Notes under the pieces: generated by a model
What the model saw: the letters and a program-made list of their open reading frames with translations, nothing else
The model's database searches: none
Told to the model about the DNA's origin: nothing
Translations under genes and position numbers: made by a program
Part shown: one piece after another, positions 40,242 through 50,800 of the stretch
How the letters are laid out: every line of letters begins with the position of its first letter
Position numbering within the stretch: the stretch's first letter is position 1
NCBI GenBank assembly: GCA_020086605.1
Contig: JACBWW010000004.1
Span: 46,488,320-46,552,319 of the forward strand
Source: Lanius collurio
Lineage: Eukaryota; Chordata; Aves; Passeriformes; Laniidae
Length of the DNA: 64,000 nt
Direction: 5' to 3'

Positions 40242-41319
40242 TTAATTTCTTCCCTCCCTCCTTTTCATCCCCCCCACTGGCATTGCAAAGGGGTTCATGG
40301 CAAATGGAAAAGCCTGATTTTGTGAGGGGAACCAGAAAGGGAAATTTGGGCTGGGCATATATGGGGGATAAAGGGGCATGGGATAAAAGGGGAAGATGGG
40401 ATAGGGGAAAGGATAGGAATTATGGGGATATTGTCCGGCATATCTACTGCCTTTCACAGGAGCACCCCCAGGGCCTGTAATACATGTTGCTTGAGGGCCC
40501 TTTCTTCCTTGTGCAATTTTAAATTCTATTCTCTCTCTTCTTCTAAGCTTGGAACATCGCTTTTGGGGTTATTTTTCACAATAGCAGATTTATGGACAAA
40601 AATACTTTCTCCTATACCAATTTTCAATAAGAAACTGTAATTTTTCTTTACATTATACCATTTTACAGTTCCAAAGACCCTAGCTGCGATAACTTTTTTC
40701 ATTTTTCCGAGTTCCTTTGTTCTTGCTTTCACTTTTGGTTTTGCTCGCTCTCGCACTGGAGCTGCCGCTGTAGGGGTCTGAACGCTCCCACTGTGTGGTC
40801 CTGACTTCCCGGGGCTGCCTTCGGGGCTGTGTGGGCTGGGCCGCGCTGCTTCGCTCTGCCAGCCCCTCCTCTGCTGCCTCTGGCCGCAGCCCGCGCACCG
40901 CCGCCTCTGCCGGGCTCCCACGTGGCTGCCCGGGCTCGGCGCGGCCCCGCTCTGCACCGTCCCGTTAACCGGGCTGCCCCGGCGGCCCCACACGGCTTCC
41001 CCTCGCCGGCGCCGCTCGCGTGTCTCAGGGCGAGCACCGCCGGGCCTGCCTGGCTCCACTCCCGCTGCCACTGCTCTCTCTGCCGGTCTCGCTCCCACCA
41101 TGCCTGGCCTCACTGGCTCTCCCACACGCAGGAGCTCCCTTGCTGCCACCTGCAAGGCGCTCAGCGCCCACGGCCGGGGCCGCGCGGTCTCCAGGGTGGC
41201 AGAGGAGCCCCCTGCAACACACACACTGCTCAACCACGTGTTCACTACTGAAACAGCAGCAGGACACTGCCAGTATTGCTCAACAGTCTCTGTAATCAGG
41301 TAATATTCACAGAAATAGT
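40242..41319 (-). pseudogene. Captured Y-box cold-shock-domain coding sequence (frameshifted)
   Basis: In frame with the Gag-like part, a CpG-rich Ala/Pro/Arg/Gly segment (about 40740-41240) leads into a Y-box cold-shock domain: KKVIAARVFGTVKWYNV near 40700-40650, IFVHKSAIVKNNPK near 40600-40560, then a stop at 40526. After a one-base frame change near 40535, the domain's last strands continue (VEF-type strand, then TGPGGAPVKGSRYA). An open Pro/Phe/Tyr/Met-rich tail follows, ending at 40244. In cellular Y-box proteins (YBX1/2/3) the domain binds RNA and single-stranded DNA, regulating mRNA translation and packaging. Here the RNP1 core (normally GYGFI) reads NYSFL, while the FVH of RNP2 is kept. 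The tail is unlike the usual alternating basic/acidic tail. No introns interrupt it, so it derives from a spliced mRNA. The parent paralogue is not determined. Confidence 0.8.
40740..41240 (-). other. CpG-rich island inside the retrovirus
   Basis: About 500 bp dense in CpG and GC, unlike the AT-rich intron and the LTR-proximal parts. Its position directly before the cold-shock domain fits the GC-rich 5' end of a vertebrate Y-box mRNA. It could act as a promoter or as a silencing target; that is inference. Confidence 0.65.
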
Positions 41320-41569
41320 CTTGCATCCGCATATTTATTGATTCAGATATTAACTGTGTCCAGACATTCTCCCAAAAGTCCTTGGTAAGAATCAAATCCC
41401 AAGAAACATAGAAGAAGTTTTTAAACAGCCATGCCAAAAAGTGTCTTAGTTCTTTCTGAGCTTGAATTAAGCTAAAATCCACATATCACTGTTCAAGAAC
41501 CTTTTTAAGTTTAAGGTAAATGTCTCTTTGTTGTTTGGACAGCCATGAGTCCTTCCATGAGTCCTCCAT
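41320..41569 (-). pseudogene. Gag-matrix-like remnant at the start of the retroviral reading frame
   Basis: The first ATG of the element's interior opens at 41569 and runs 27 codons to an in-frame TGA at 41486-41488. The same frame then continues for 318 codons, from a GTG at 41482 to a stop at 40526. The first part has a SKQQR-type basic helix start (SKQQRDIYLKLKK). Beyond the stop it has an aromatic-rich helix pattern (HFLAWLFKNFFYVSW, then TKDFWENVW). This is the order seen in matrix domains of betaretrovirus-like Gag proteins. The match is by pattern, not alignment. The TGA breaks it, so it is called a remnant. There is no capsid, nucleocapsid, protease or polymerase after it; a CpG-rich Y-box segment follows instead. 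Confidence 0.5.
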
Positions 41570-41656
41570 CGTTCAGAAAAGGAACAGCAAAACAAAAGCA
41601 AGAAGAGATATCCAGAGTTTACTCACGGATCACCGAATTACCTTATCCAGGCATCA

Positions 41657-41676
41657 TTTTCTAGCATTCTCCACCA
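41657..41676 (-). other. Primer-binding-like site
   Basis: The minus strand reads TGGTGGAGAATGCTAG beginning two bases after the LTR end. From memory of tRNA-Ala 3' ends it matches with one extra base (GGAGAATGC for GGAGATGC). The TGG start and two-base spacing are typical; the tRNA assignment is inference. Confidence 0.5.
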
Positions 41677-41678
41677 TT

Positions 41679-41966
41679 TGTTGTAATGGGGAATCCTTAC
41701 AATAAGACAGCAATGAACTTGGAAGGAAAGATGAAGTGATATTTTCATAGATGTTCAGAGATGATTTATTCCTCCAGCTGCATGGCTGGAGTTCCCAGGC
41801 AGACTCTCCAGTCATGGGACCCTGGCTCTCTTCCCGGGCCTGGGCACCCAAACCCCCCAATCAGGAACAGGTATGGGGCACAGGTGACATGGGGACAGGG
41901 ACAGGGACAGACTCGTACACTGCAGGGTCCCTCCTCTCGGGACTTCAGGGAGGAGGTACCTCCACA
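41679..41966 (-). repeat. 5' LTR of the Y-box-carrying retrovirus
   Basis: 288 bp, the same layout as the 3' LTR with scattered substitutions and a few 1-6 base indels. It ends ...ATTACAACA on the minus strand, two bases before the primer-binding-like site. Confidence 0.9.
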
Positions 41967-41972
41967 CAAATG

Positions 41973-44436
41973 TCACTTATTACAGAGTTATCTGTGTTCT
42001 CTAAGTTAACCATTTGTTTAACAGCTGAACTGCAGCACCAGCTGTGTCCTTGGTGTTCCAGGCACACTGGGTTGCAAACCTGTGACAAGGTCAGAGTGTT
42101 GTAGCCTCTCCTACTTTGCACTGGGGAAATCTAGCAGACTTTAGGGGGTCTGCTGGCACTGTACTCCTGCTTTGCATTGCATATGTTTAAAAATACAGGC
42201 AGGCTCCTCTTGTAGTGAGCTCTCAAAGCTAATATAGAAATTTTATAACGTAAAAAAATAGGGGTTAATAATAAAAGATAAAATTCAGCCTTATATAAAT
42301 TCATGTAAAACTGTAGAGGTAGGCAGATGGGAGGGTTTGTTGGAGTTTTTCAGAGAGAAAGAGATTTTTTCATCTATTCTCATCTGAACTAGTCTTTGCT
42401 TTCAGGGCTTATTTGAAATAGTTGAATGAATCCTTTGCAGCAGGGACACTGTTTGCATAGTGCTGTCAGTGCCATCCCTTTCTGCTATCTCTGTCTTCTG
42501 GAATTGAGGCTTAGGCTGGAGTTGGAGATGAGAAGAGGCTGTGTTTTAAATATAAATAACTAATGCCTCAGTTGGCTGGGTACATTTTCCTGGTGTTTTT
42601 ATGTTGAAGAAAAATACTGTAATGTGGAAAACAAAGCTGAAATGCTCTGGAAGCAATGGAGTCAGCTCTCAAGGTGCAATTTTAATTCAGGAAGCTTGAG
42701 ACCTGTGTGATCCTTTCTTGTTAGCACATGCTTTTCCTGCTTACACGTCTCCTAGTCAACGGAAACTAAAGATAAGGAATGTATATTTTTTGCATGGAAA
42801 GTAATACAATAATGGTTTGATGAAGAGACACTTTTATAATAAAACTCTTCTGTCTCATTGAAACTGTAGATTGCTAGCTGTTACATGACACTGAACTGTT
42901 CCTTTTAGTATTATCACACAGTGACTTAAATGTGATGGGGCATTAGAAAAGATTGAATTATTTTAATTTTACTTTTTCACAGGGTTCTGAAGCTATTGTG
43001 TTTTATTTTGAGATAAATTACCCTATTTATCTTGTCTGCATAAATACATTTGTGAATAATACAAGAAGCTGGAATGCTAAAAGCAAAAATTACAGACCTA
43101 TTCTTAAAGGACAGGCTTAACATCTTGAAAGAGCTTATACAAACCCAACTGGTGTCTTTATTCTTCATGCCATTTTGAGCATTTGCAAAGCCACTATAGT
43201 GGAGTGTTGCCAGATCCGTTAACAATTTTCTACTAATGGTAGTTAAATGACCGAGTGGGGTAAAAGCAAGCAACAGGATGGGTTGTATGAGATCTTTTAT
43301 ATATGGATGTGATAGCAAGGCTTAAATGAAAAAAACTCAAAAATAGTTTCATAGTGGTAAGAGCAGCCATTTCTTAAGTTGCATTAGAGCAAGAAATGAA
43401 AAATACTACCCTTAATGCAAAGGTAGTGCCGATATTTAGCCAGAGACTACAGAGAAAAATTAAGACTCTGAAAATTTTCAGTTCCCAAGGAAACGTTAAA
43501 CTGGCAGTTTCTCACAAGCACTCAGTCTCAGACTGTCTAGATATTAAAGCAGACATGCAGAAGGCCCATACAAAACTGTCCATCCTGCTGCCAGCAGCAC
43601 TGAGGGCAGGCAACACCTACAGCTTGGGAAGACAGCCAAAATATGCCCACCAGTTGTTTCTTCTGGCCTGTGTGAAGTGACAGAATTTCTGATCAGGTTT
43701 TTAATGTGCTCCTGTGAAAAAGATTTGAACTTTGACACTGTTTTCACTCACAGGTCAGAATTGTATACTTTCATTTCAGCTAGCGTAACTTGAAGAAGAA
43801 AACACAGGTAGCATGTTCTAGTAAGCATCTGCACACACAAAACACACAAAAATAATGTGTATACAACTCAAATTCTGTAGCAAAACCTCAAACCAGACTT
43901 GGATAGAAAGACTTTTATCCTGAGGCAAGTATGCAAATACAGTGCTAAAATCTAAAGATGGAGAAGGAAAGATAAGAGAAGTGAATTGATTCTAATTCCC
44001 TGAACTGGTTCTTATGTATATCAACATTTTTCTGTGCAGAAGAAATTCTCAAAAAAAGTGCTCTGAAAAGACACAGGATGTCCAGCTGGAAATGGTCTAT
44101 TAGATGAACTAAATAATGTCCTGGTATATGGCACACCATTTTATAAAGCTTTTATTTGCTTTTCCCTCTTAGTATTCTGAGAGATCTGAGTTTCTAAAAC
44201 ATCCACAGTATTTCCCAATTCCTGCAGACCTGTGTTTATACACATGCTACAAATAACACACAGGATCATAGGAGAAGCTTACAGACCTCATCATGGTATT
44301 TCCAACCCTTTTAGTGTTTATATGCTCTGTTTCAAGAAACAGTAAGGTGTGGGACATGTGGAGATGCATTAGAGGGTTTTCCTTGTTGACCCCTCTCCTC
44401 CTGCATACCATATCACATGGTGCTGCTAGTGATGTG
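41973..44436. other. Intronic non-coding sequence
   Basis: AT-rich, no gene or repeat recognised. Confidence 0.5.
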
Positions 44437-45098
44437 CTGCCATAAAGTTGTTAAGCTACGGGGGGTTTCTCCCGGCCCGGGCTGGATGGGGTCAGAGGCT
44501 CAGACCCAAGAAGCCGTAGCGGACCCAGAGAGGTGATCCCATGAGGAACCATCTCCCAGGGGGTCGTGGCTTCTCTCAGCCGTCGGCCGGGGCTGCCTGC
44601 AGAGATGCCTGGCTCAGCAGCCATCAGCTCTTGGTGATTCAGCAGTGATTTCAGCTCTGCTCTGCAAGGCAGAACCCCCCTTGGCCAGGCCCAGATAGAG
44701 AGAGGAGAGGACTCGGCTGGTGGTTCCGCAGAAGCAGCTTTATTCTTGCATCTTCCACGAAGGGGTGACCAGAGACGGATCCTCCCCCGACTCGGGGCAG
44801 AGGGGTCTCTTTTATGGGGTACAGAGGTGGGCGTACAAGGGTAAGAAACCAATGGGTACTAGGGTATTTTACATACAGTTTCCTAGAGGATCTTGGGTCT
44901 ATCTTTTCTCGCTGTAACTAAAAAGGCTCTTTGTTTCCCCAAGAGGGGCCTGCAGGGAGATTGTGCTACCTCCTTATCTCCAGGCCTCCCTGCCAGGGCA
45001 GGGACCTGTCAGACTCCACATCTGGAGATGCTACAGTTCCCCTTATCTAAACAAGGGCTTCCTGCCAGGACAGGGGCTTGTCAGACCCTACACTGCCA
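44437..45098 (-). mobile_element. Solo ERVK-like LTR (copy 2), TG...TA ends, 6-bp target duplications
   Basis: The LTR proper is 44443-45092 (650 bp). It reads TGTAGGGTCTGACAAGCC... to ...AACAACTTTA on the minus strand. It is flanked by perfect CTGCCA repeats (44437-44442 and 45093-45098). It aligns along its length with copy 1 at 13651-14345, in opposite orientation. It has the same TATA-like 'cataaaagag' and AATAAAG polyadenylation signal, and one unit of the 28-bp repeat that is tripled in copy 1. No internal region is attached. Antisense to NELL2. Confidence 0.88.
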
Positions 45099-47751
45099 AA
45101 GGAATCTGACTGCTGCAGAAGCAGAGGGAGAGTCGCTTCCCCATTCTCCTTCCTGCACCATCCTCCCAGCCTGTACCAGCACCTGCACACAGGAGGAGGC
45201 TGGGCTGGGGAGAAAGTAGTGATGAGCTTAACCTCAGGAGGAGAGGCAGTGGTAGGAAGAAGAGCTTGAAGAGTTTTTTACTAGTTGCTTCCACACCAAT
45301 GGTGTCTGTCATGGCAGATTTTCCCAAAACACCCACATAGCTTCTCTTGTACCTTGCCCGTTCCTCCCAGCATGGGTAAGACAATGCTGTCGTAGCTCTA
45401 CTGGTTTAAGGAGATCCAGGAAGTAAAGGAGAAACCTGTAAGACTGAAAGCAAGTCTTTTCTTCCTAGCTCTGCTGAGTTGAAGAAATTGGTTAGTGTCT
45501 CCCTACACATCAGGGAACAAAAGCTGTAACAAGCATGGTACTGCCCCAGTAATGTCATCTTGAAAGAGTTCTATGTATTATTTTACTTTCTGACATAATC
45601 TAAATACATAACCTAACTGCTCTTCTTCCATTGAGTAAAGTGCTGCTTATTTTTGGTACCCTGGCAGACAGGCTTTTCAAAAAGTAGCCTGCTAGTCTGT
45701 TAGTGCCCTTTACCATGAGTCTAAATCATGTACTTTTGAAAGAGCTTAAGTTTAGAAATGAACTTTAGGAACGCTCTAATAATTTCGTAAATTAAAACTG
45801 TAAAATTGAACAGATTGAAGTCCAGTACAGGACTGACACCAGGAAGCAGTCTTTAAAAAGGGACATCCTCCGATCCAGCACTGGGAAAGAAAGGAAAGTA
45901 AGAAGAAGGATTCATTTGCAGTTGACCTGCAGTAGCAAAGTCATTCACTTTCCAAATAGGATTAAACTTGTTTCATCAGCCATGACATGTGAAAAGATCA
46001 TGGTTAAAAATTCCATTTGCTGTAATGAATTGAAAGTGTCTGAGTTTGCAAGCAGCATTCACTGTTGATGGACGGCTGGATTCGTGCAGTGTTTTAACAC
46101 TAAAATTAGCTTTCACAAAGTAAAAAGTATAGAAAAGGTGGCAGCAGTGACAGATCTTAAAGCATTTAAAAATTGACTTCATTGTTAGATGGGAGCTGAT
46201 AAAGCTAGAAATAAATAGTGTTTATGACCCTGTTATGTAGATAACTTGGTTCATGCTTGAGTGAGGGCGAACACAAAGCTTGGAAAACGGCATTTTTTAG
46301 GTTTCTCAGCCATATTTCAACAAGAATAAATATCATTACTGAAAAGAGGAAAAATCGAACTTCTCTATGGTATTGCTTGTAAGATGTAAGAAAATGGGAT
46401 TGTGTTGAAGGATATTTCATTCAAATCGATTTCCACGTACATCAACATGTCTCCAGTGCAGTCCATGAAACCATATTGGTGTATGTATTTTGGAAATAGG
46501 GATAAAAGCTACACTCTGTGGTTAGTTAATAACCTTTACTCAATCTTGCATCAGGATCATGAGACATTTGTCCTTTGATGCATGTAGAGCTAAAGGTAGT
46601 TTCCAAATGTATTTTTACCAAGTTTTTTTGTTTGATGTGCACAATTCTATGCACATTTTAATTATGGCAAGAAAAAAATCCCAGTGGGTGAAAGTGGGAA
46701 TTACTTAGGAATAATTTGATTCTCCTTTTAATTGATAAGCTACCCAGCTGAAATTGTCCAAAATGTAAAAAAAAAAAAATAAAAAAAAAAAGCTTAAGCT
46801 GAATAGAGGGATGAAAAAATAATGGCTTCTTAAATTACCACAAGGTTAACATATAATTAATTTGCTAATTTTAATTACAACCCTACAAAATGTGCTGAAA
46901 AATGCTCAAAGGGGAGCAGCAGCCAGGTGCCAGCTATGATTAGCCAAGGTTACTGGCAATTATGAAGTCTCTATTAAACATGTTACAGAAATTTGAGAAA
47001 CCCCTTTCTGAAAACAGCACATTTATTGAAACTCAGCAAGGTATTCATCATGCTGTATCTTTCCATTGCTACAGACTTGCTGTCATTTGCCTCACTCTCT
47101 TCCAGCTAAACGTTTTATTGCAGCTGAAATGTGGACTGCTTTTTCTGTTTGTCACACGCTGTTGCACTTGTACTGGGTATTTATTTTGATAACATAAACA
47201 AAAGAGATTAACTAGTGTTTGTGAAGTGTTCTGAGCACCTTCGGTTCCAGAAAGCTGCCAATATCGCAGCTAAATGCTATAAACACAGATCCTGAAGAAA
47301 ATGCTTTTTCTTTCCAAGGTGTCCTGGCACGTGCAGTTTGTAAAGCAGGAATATTGCTGAAACTGCCATTTCAGTGAACAACTTGTTCTGTAACACTTGA
47401 AATGCACAGACAAATGTAATTTCTGAGTTAAAATAACAACCCAAGACAAACAAGAAACCAAACAAGGAGCAAAAAATCTGCACGTTTGCTTTGCATTTTT
47501 AACAAATCATGGTGTAAAAGAATGTCTTGTCTGTAACAGATTACATGATGTATTACGGTTAATTTTTATTGATGTTATGTGAGTCATGCTTTCAATGTCT
47601 TTTGTTGGGAACTGTAATAAACCTTGATCCATCTATTAAAGGAAATCTTTAAAAAAACTCCAAACCAATAATATTTTTAAAAAGCAAACCTACAGTATTG
47701 GTGTGAAAGGAAATTAATTTCCTGGCTGGCTTGTGTTTTTCTCTGAGGCAG
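45099..47751. other. NELL2 intron, 3' end
   Basis: AT-rich apart from a moderately GC-rich stretch just after the LTR (45100-45260). An A-rich run lies at 46767-46791. It ends in the acceptor 'ctctgaggcag' before the next exon. Confidence 0.6.
46767..46791. repeat. Poly(A) tract with one T interruption
   Basis: Simple A-rich run. No target duplication or pseudogene next to it was recognised. Confidence 0.9.
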
Positions 47752-47892
47752 ATATTGATGAGTGTGCAGAGGGGATCATTGAGTGTCACAACCATTCACG
47801 CTGTGTTAACCTCCCAGGGTGGTACCACTGTGAGTGCAGAAGCGGTTTCCATGACAATGGAAGCTATTCTCCTTCCGGGGAGTCCTGTGTTG
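47752..47892 (+). CDS. NELL2: NELL2 internal exon: calcium-binding EGF-like domain
   Basis: 141 bp with an AG acceptor and a GTAAGC donor, phase 1 at both ends (the first Asp codon is split with the upstream exon). It encodes a whole calcium-binding EGF module: the calcium motif (D)IDEC, six cysteines in the EGF spacing, and the hydroxylation motif CVNLPGWYHCEC (C-x-N-x4-Y-x-C-x-C). The stretch DECAEGIIECHNHSRC is a near-exact match to what I know of NELL2 and also close to NELL1; the downstream exons decide for NELL2. NELL2 (chicken Nel) is a secreted multimeric neural glycoprotein; its EGF region is the part reported to bind the axon-guidance receptor Robo3. Potential N-glycosylation sequons are N-H-S and N-G-S. 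A symmetric 1-1 exon holding one EGF module could be skipped without shifting frame. Confidence 0.96.
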
Positions 47893-50800
47893 GTAAGCAA
47901 TGATCAGTAGAGCCTTTTTTCCCCCCTCTTTGTGCATGGTGTTCCCAAGTGACTGTTGAGCCGCTGTCCTGAGCAGTGACTGTGTTTCAGGCCAGAACGG
48001 GGGTGCCCCCAGCGTGTCCGTGTCTGCCAGCACTGCCAGCCACGCAGGGGGCTGGGCCATGGCCCCGCTCGGGTCTGAGGGGTTCCCACAGGAGGAGATC
48101 CAAAGTGTGACTCACTGCACTGCTCCCCTTATCAGAGCAAGGGGCTGTGAAACCTGAAGTGGAAGTGCACTTGCTGGGGAGCATAATTGGCCACAAAAGG
48201 GGAAGAGGCAGTTTTCCAATTCCAGGTTTCAACAGAGTGGTAGAAGAACATATCTGTGGTATGTCTGTGTTGCTTTGGTTTGCTTGTTTTCCATTTTTCA
48301 GCATCTTCATAATTTAATTTTTAGAATTATGCAAATAACATCAAATTCTCTGTGCACCATATTTGCAGAATAAGGTCCCAAGAACATGAACAGAGAGGGA
48401 ATTTTAATGGGGGCAAAGGAGTTGGTCAGTTGTTTGTATGGGAGGACATCCCACCTGTGGGATGAGGCTCCATGAGGAGTTAATGCTGCCTCCTGCAGTC
48501 TGTGTGCCCTCCACGCTGTACGACTCAGGTGCTACTACAGCAAGTGAGCAGCAGTAAAACCACAGTGAGGATGGTTGTTCTGCCTTACGCCTGCCTTACA
48601 GTTTTTCCACCTTTTCAGTTATTTACCTTACACATGCTTTCTATATGGTATTTCCTCAGGTGAGTTTAAAACTGTTCAGAAGGGATCCCGTTTTAACTTC
48701 TGTAGAGATACAGATCAGCTGGCTGATAGTGTTATGTCCTTTCTTTGGAATTTCAGTTACTTCATCTCTAGTAATTTATATGAGTTTTCTATAAAAGCTC
48801 CTTTTGCAGTTTTTTTTAATGCTGTAAATTTCATTTGTCATGGCCATAACTTCAAAGGGTGTTTTCTGTGATTTAAAGTCTATAGTTGAAATAAAACTTA
48901 AAATAACAATTTGTAACAAAAATATATAAATTTACTTATAAAAAAAATCCCCATCTTTTATGAATTTTGGCTACTAGAAGTCCTTGGGATAAGGTAGTAT
49001 AATAATTTAAAAATGCAGAGGAACAATAATAATTTTCAAAGCATTATTTTGTAGGTTGTCCAGCTAAATTTTTTTTTTTTTTACACATTGTCCTAAGCTG
49101 ATGGGGAGCTCAGTAAAATCAGAGCAGTGAACTTCTTCAGAGGGTGGCTGTGTAAAAATGGTAAATTTTACAGCATTTCTTGATTCCACAGATAAAACAG
49201 ATGAAAGTCATGTATTTCTAAACAAATTCTCAAATGTTAAGAGTTCTCCTCTGGTTTAATTTCAATGTTGTAAAATGAGTGATGAATGGAGCAATGTTGA
49301 AAATACCTTCTTTATGAGAAGACAAAGCAACATGACATAATCTTCAAAAAGCCCTGAGGCAACTGGGGTAAGAGGCATATTTAGCATTTCTGGTGCTTAC
49401 TTGTACCACTTACGTGGGGAGCCCCATCCCTCCTACCTTCTGTAAATGGCTTGGGAAGCAGAAGATGAAGAGCCAAGCTGATGTCAGGAGAAGACAGACA
49501 CATAGGCAAGACTGTGGATGACCCCCAGGTAGGCTCAGCTGCTGGAAAGGTCAGTATTGCTTGCACTGAATCACTGCAGAGGGGTTGGGCACTGCAAAAA
49601 GGAGCCCGAAACGTTCAATGTTCTGGTGGAGAATAGAGGGATAAGATTTCATTAAAACACACTGCCCTCATTTTGACCTGCACAGCATGCTGGAAGTTTG
49701 TGAGGTGAGGTGCTCATCTTGCCATATGCAAGTTGTAAACAGAATGTGAAGTTAGTGGGGTTATTTTAATGAAATAGCTTCTCTGAACCATCTGCTGGAG
49801 GGTACCAGTGAGGAAGAGAAATAAACCAGTTTGCTTCACCAGTATAATGAAATAAAATAATTAAAAATTAATTGGAAGATTCTGTTAAACCCATATTGAC
49901 AAATTTCAAACCATGATGTTTATTTTAAAATGCAGCTAAGAATTGGTTAAAACAACAGAGAGAAAACATTGCATGTTCTAGCTAATATATCACATTACAG
50001 AGCTTGTTTGCATGGTGGAGCATTTAGGGTCAGAACCAGTGTCTTTCACTCAATTTCAGATAAAAGAAGGTTCATCTGCTTAGCAACAGTATTTTTTCCT
50101 GGTGTATTGTATACTGAATTTGTAGTGTGTACATGGAGTGGGTATGAGCCATTGTCTTTCAGTATGTTTTGAAACATTGCTTCTTCCTACCTGAAGGACA
50201 AACTTGGAGAACAATAAATGGGCTGAAAACATAAGTAAAATAAGATTAAACCCTCCCCTACAAAGTAATAACAATAAATACTACTACTACTAATAATAAT
50301 CATAAAGAAAAGAAGATCACAAGACAATGGGAGTACTCATCTCTGACAGATTGCCCAAAGCCCAGGCAGCTAGTTGTTTTTGCTGGATACATTTATGTAT
50401 ATATTGATTAACCCCTTTTCCCTCCATTTTTATGTAGGTGGTCCTGGAGCTGAGTCATTGCTTGCACTGTCTCTGCAGTACTTGCAAAACATTAAGATAA
50501 ATAGCATCTATTTGGGAAGTGTTGTGATACCTCAGTGCTTCTAAAAGCTACATTCTCCTTGACAAAGAGAAAACGGTGAAGTTTGTCACCTGGCGAGGGA
50601 CAGTTGTGTAAATCAGCAGATGTGGCAGAGAAGGTCATAATTTTGCACCAGAGCGTGGGTAATAAGGAGGTGTGGCTTAGCCAGGCCCTTCCAAAACAGG
50701 GAAAATTCTTTTATTGCTCAAAGTATCAACCAAAGACAGCTTTTATCAAAGATGTCAGCTTCATATAGTGATGGTGAGCGGGCTCAAATTAAGAGAATGT

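Larger units (their letters stand above)
39724..41972 (-). mobile_element. Compact two-LTR endogenous retrovirus carrying a Y-box cold-shock sequence
   Basis: The element is 39730-41966 (2237 bp). It is bounded by direct CAAATG repeats (39724-39729 and 41967-41972), and each LTR has TG...CA ends. Orientation is minus: a primer-binding-like site sits two bases inside the 41679-41966 LTR, a polypurine tract abuts the 39730-40020 LTR, and AATAAA lies in the LTRs on the minus strand. Only 1658 bp separate the LTRs, too little for gag-pro-pol-env, and no polymerase motif is seen. The interior instead holds a short Gag-matrix-like start, a CpG-rich segment and a Y-box cold-shock domain. By eye the LTRs differ at about 6-7% of sites plus small indels, so the insertion is not recent. 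A 6-bp duplication fits ERVK/alpha-beta-like integrases. It would have needed a helper virus. It is antisense to NELL2. Confidence 0.85.

Noticed and set aside
40829..41303. Plus-strand frames opposite the Y-box segment
   Set aside because: Shadows of the CpG-rich captured sequence; the cold-shock signature and the retroviral signals are all on the minus strand.
40526..41482. Free-standing cellular Y-box gene or simple processed pseudogene
   Set aside because: It lies between two LTRs with matching target duplications, a primer-binding-like site and a polypurine tract, in the element's orientation, and joins in frame to a Gag-like start. I saw no separate poly(A) tail or duplications around the Y-box part.
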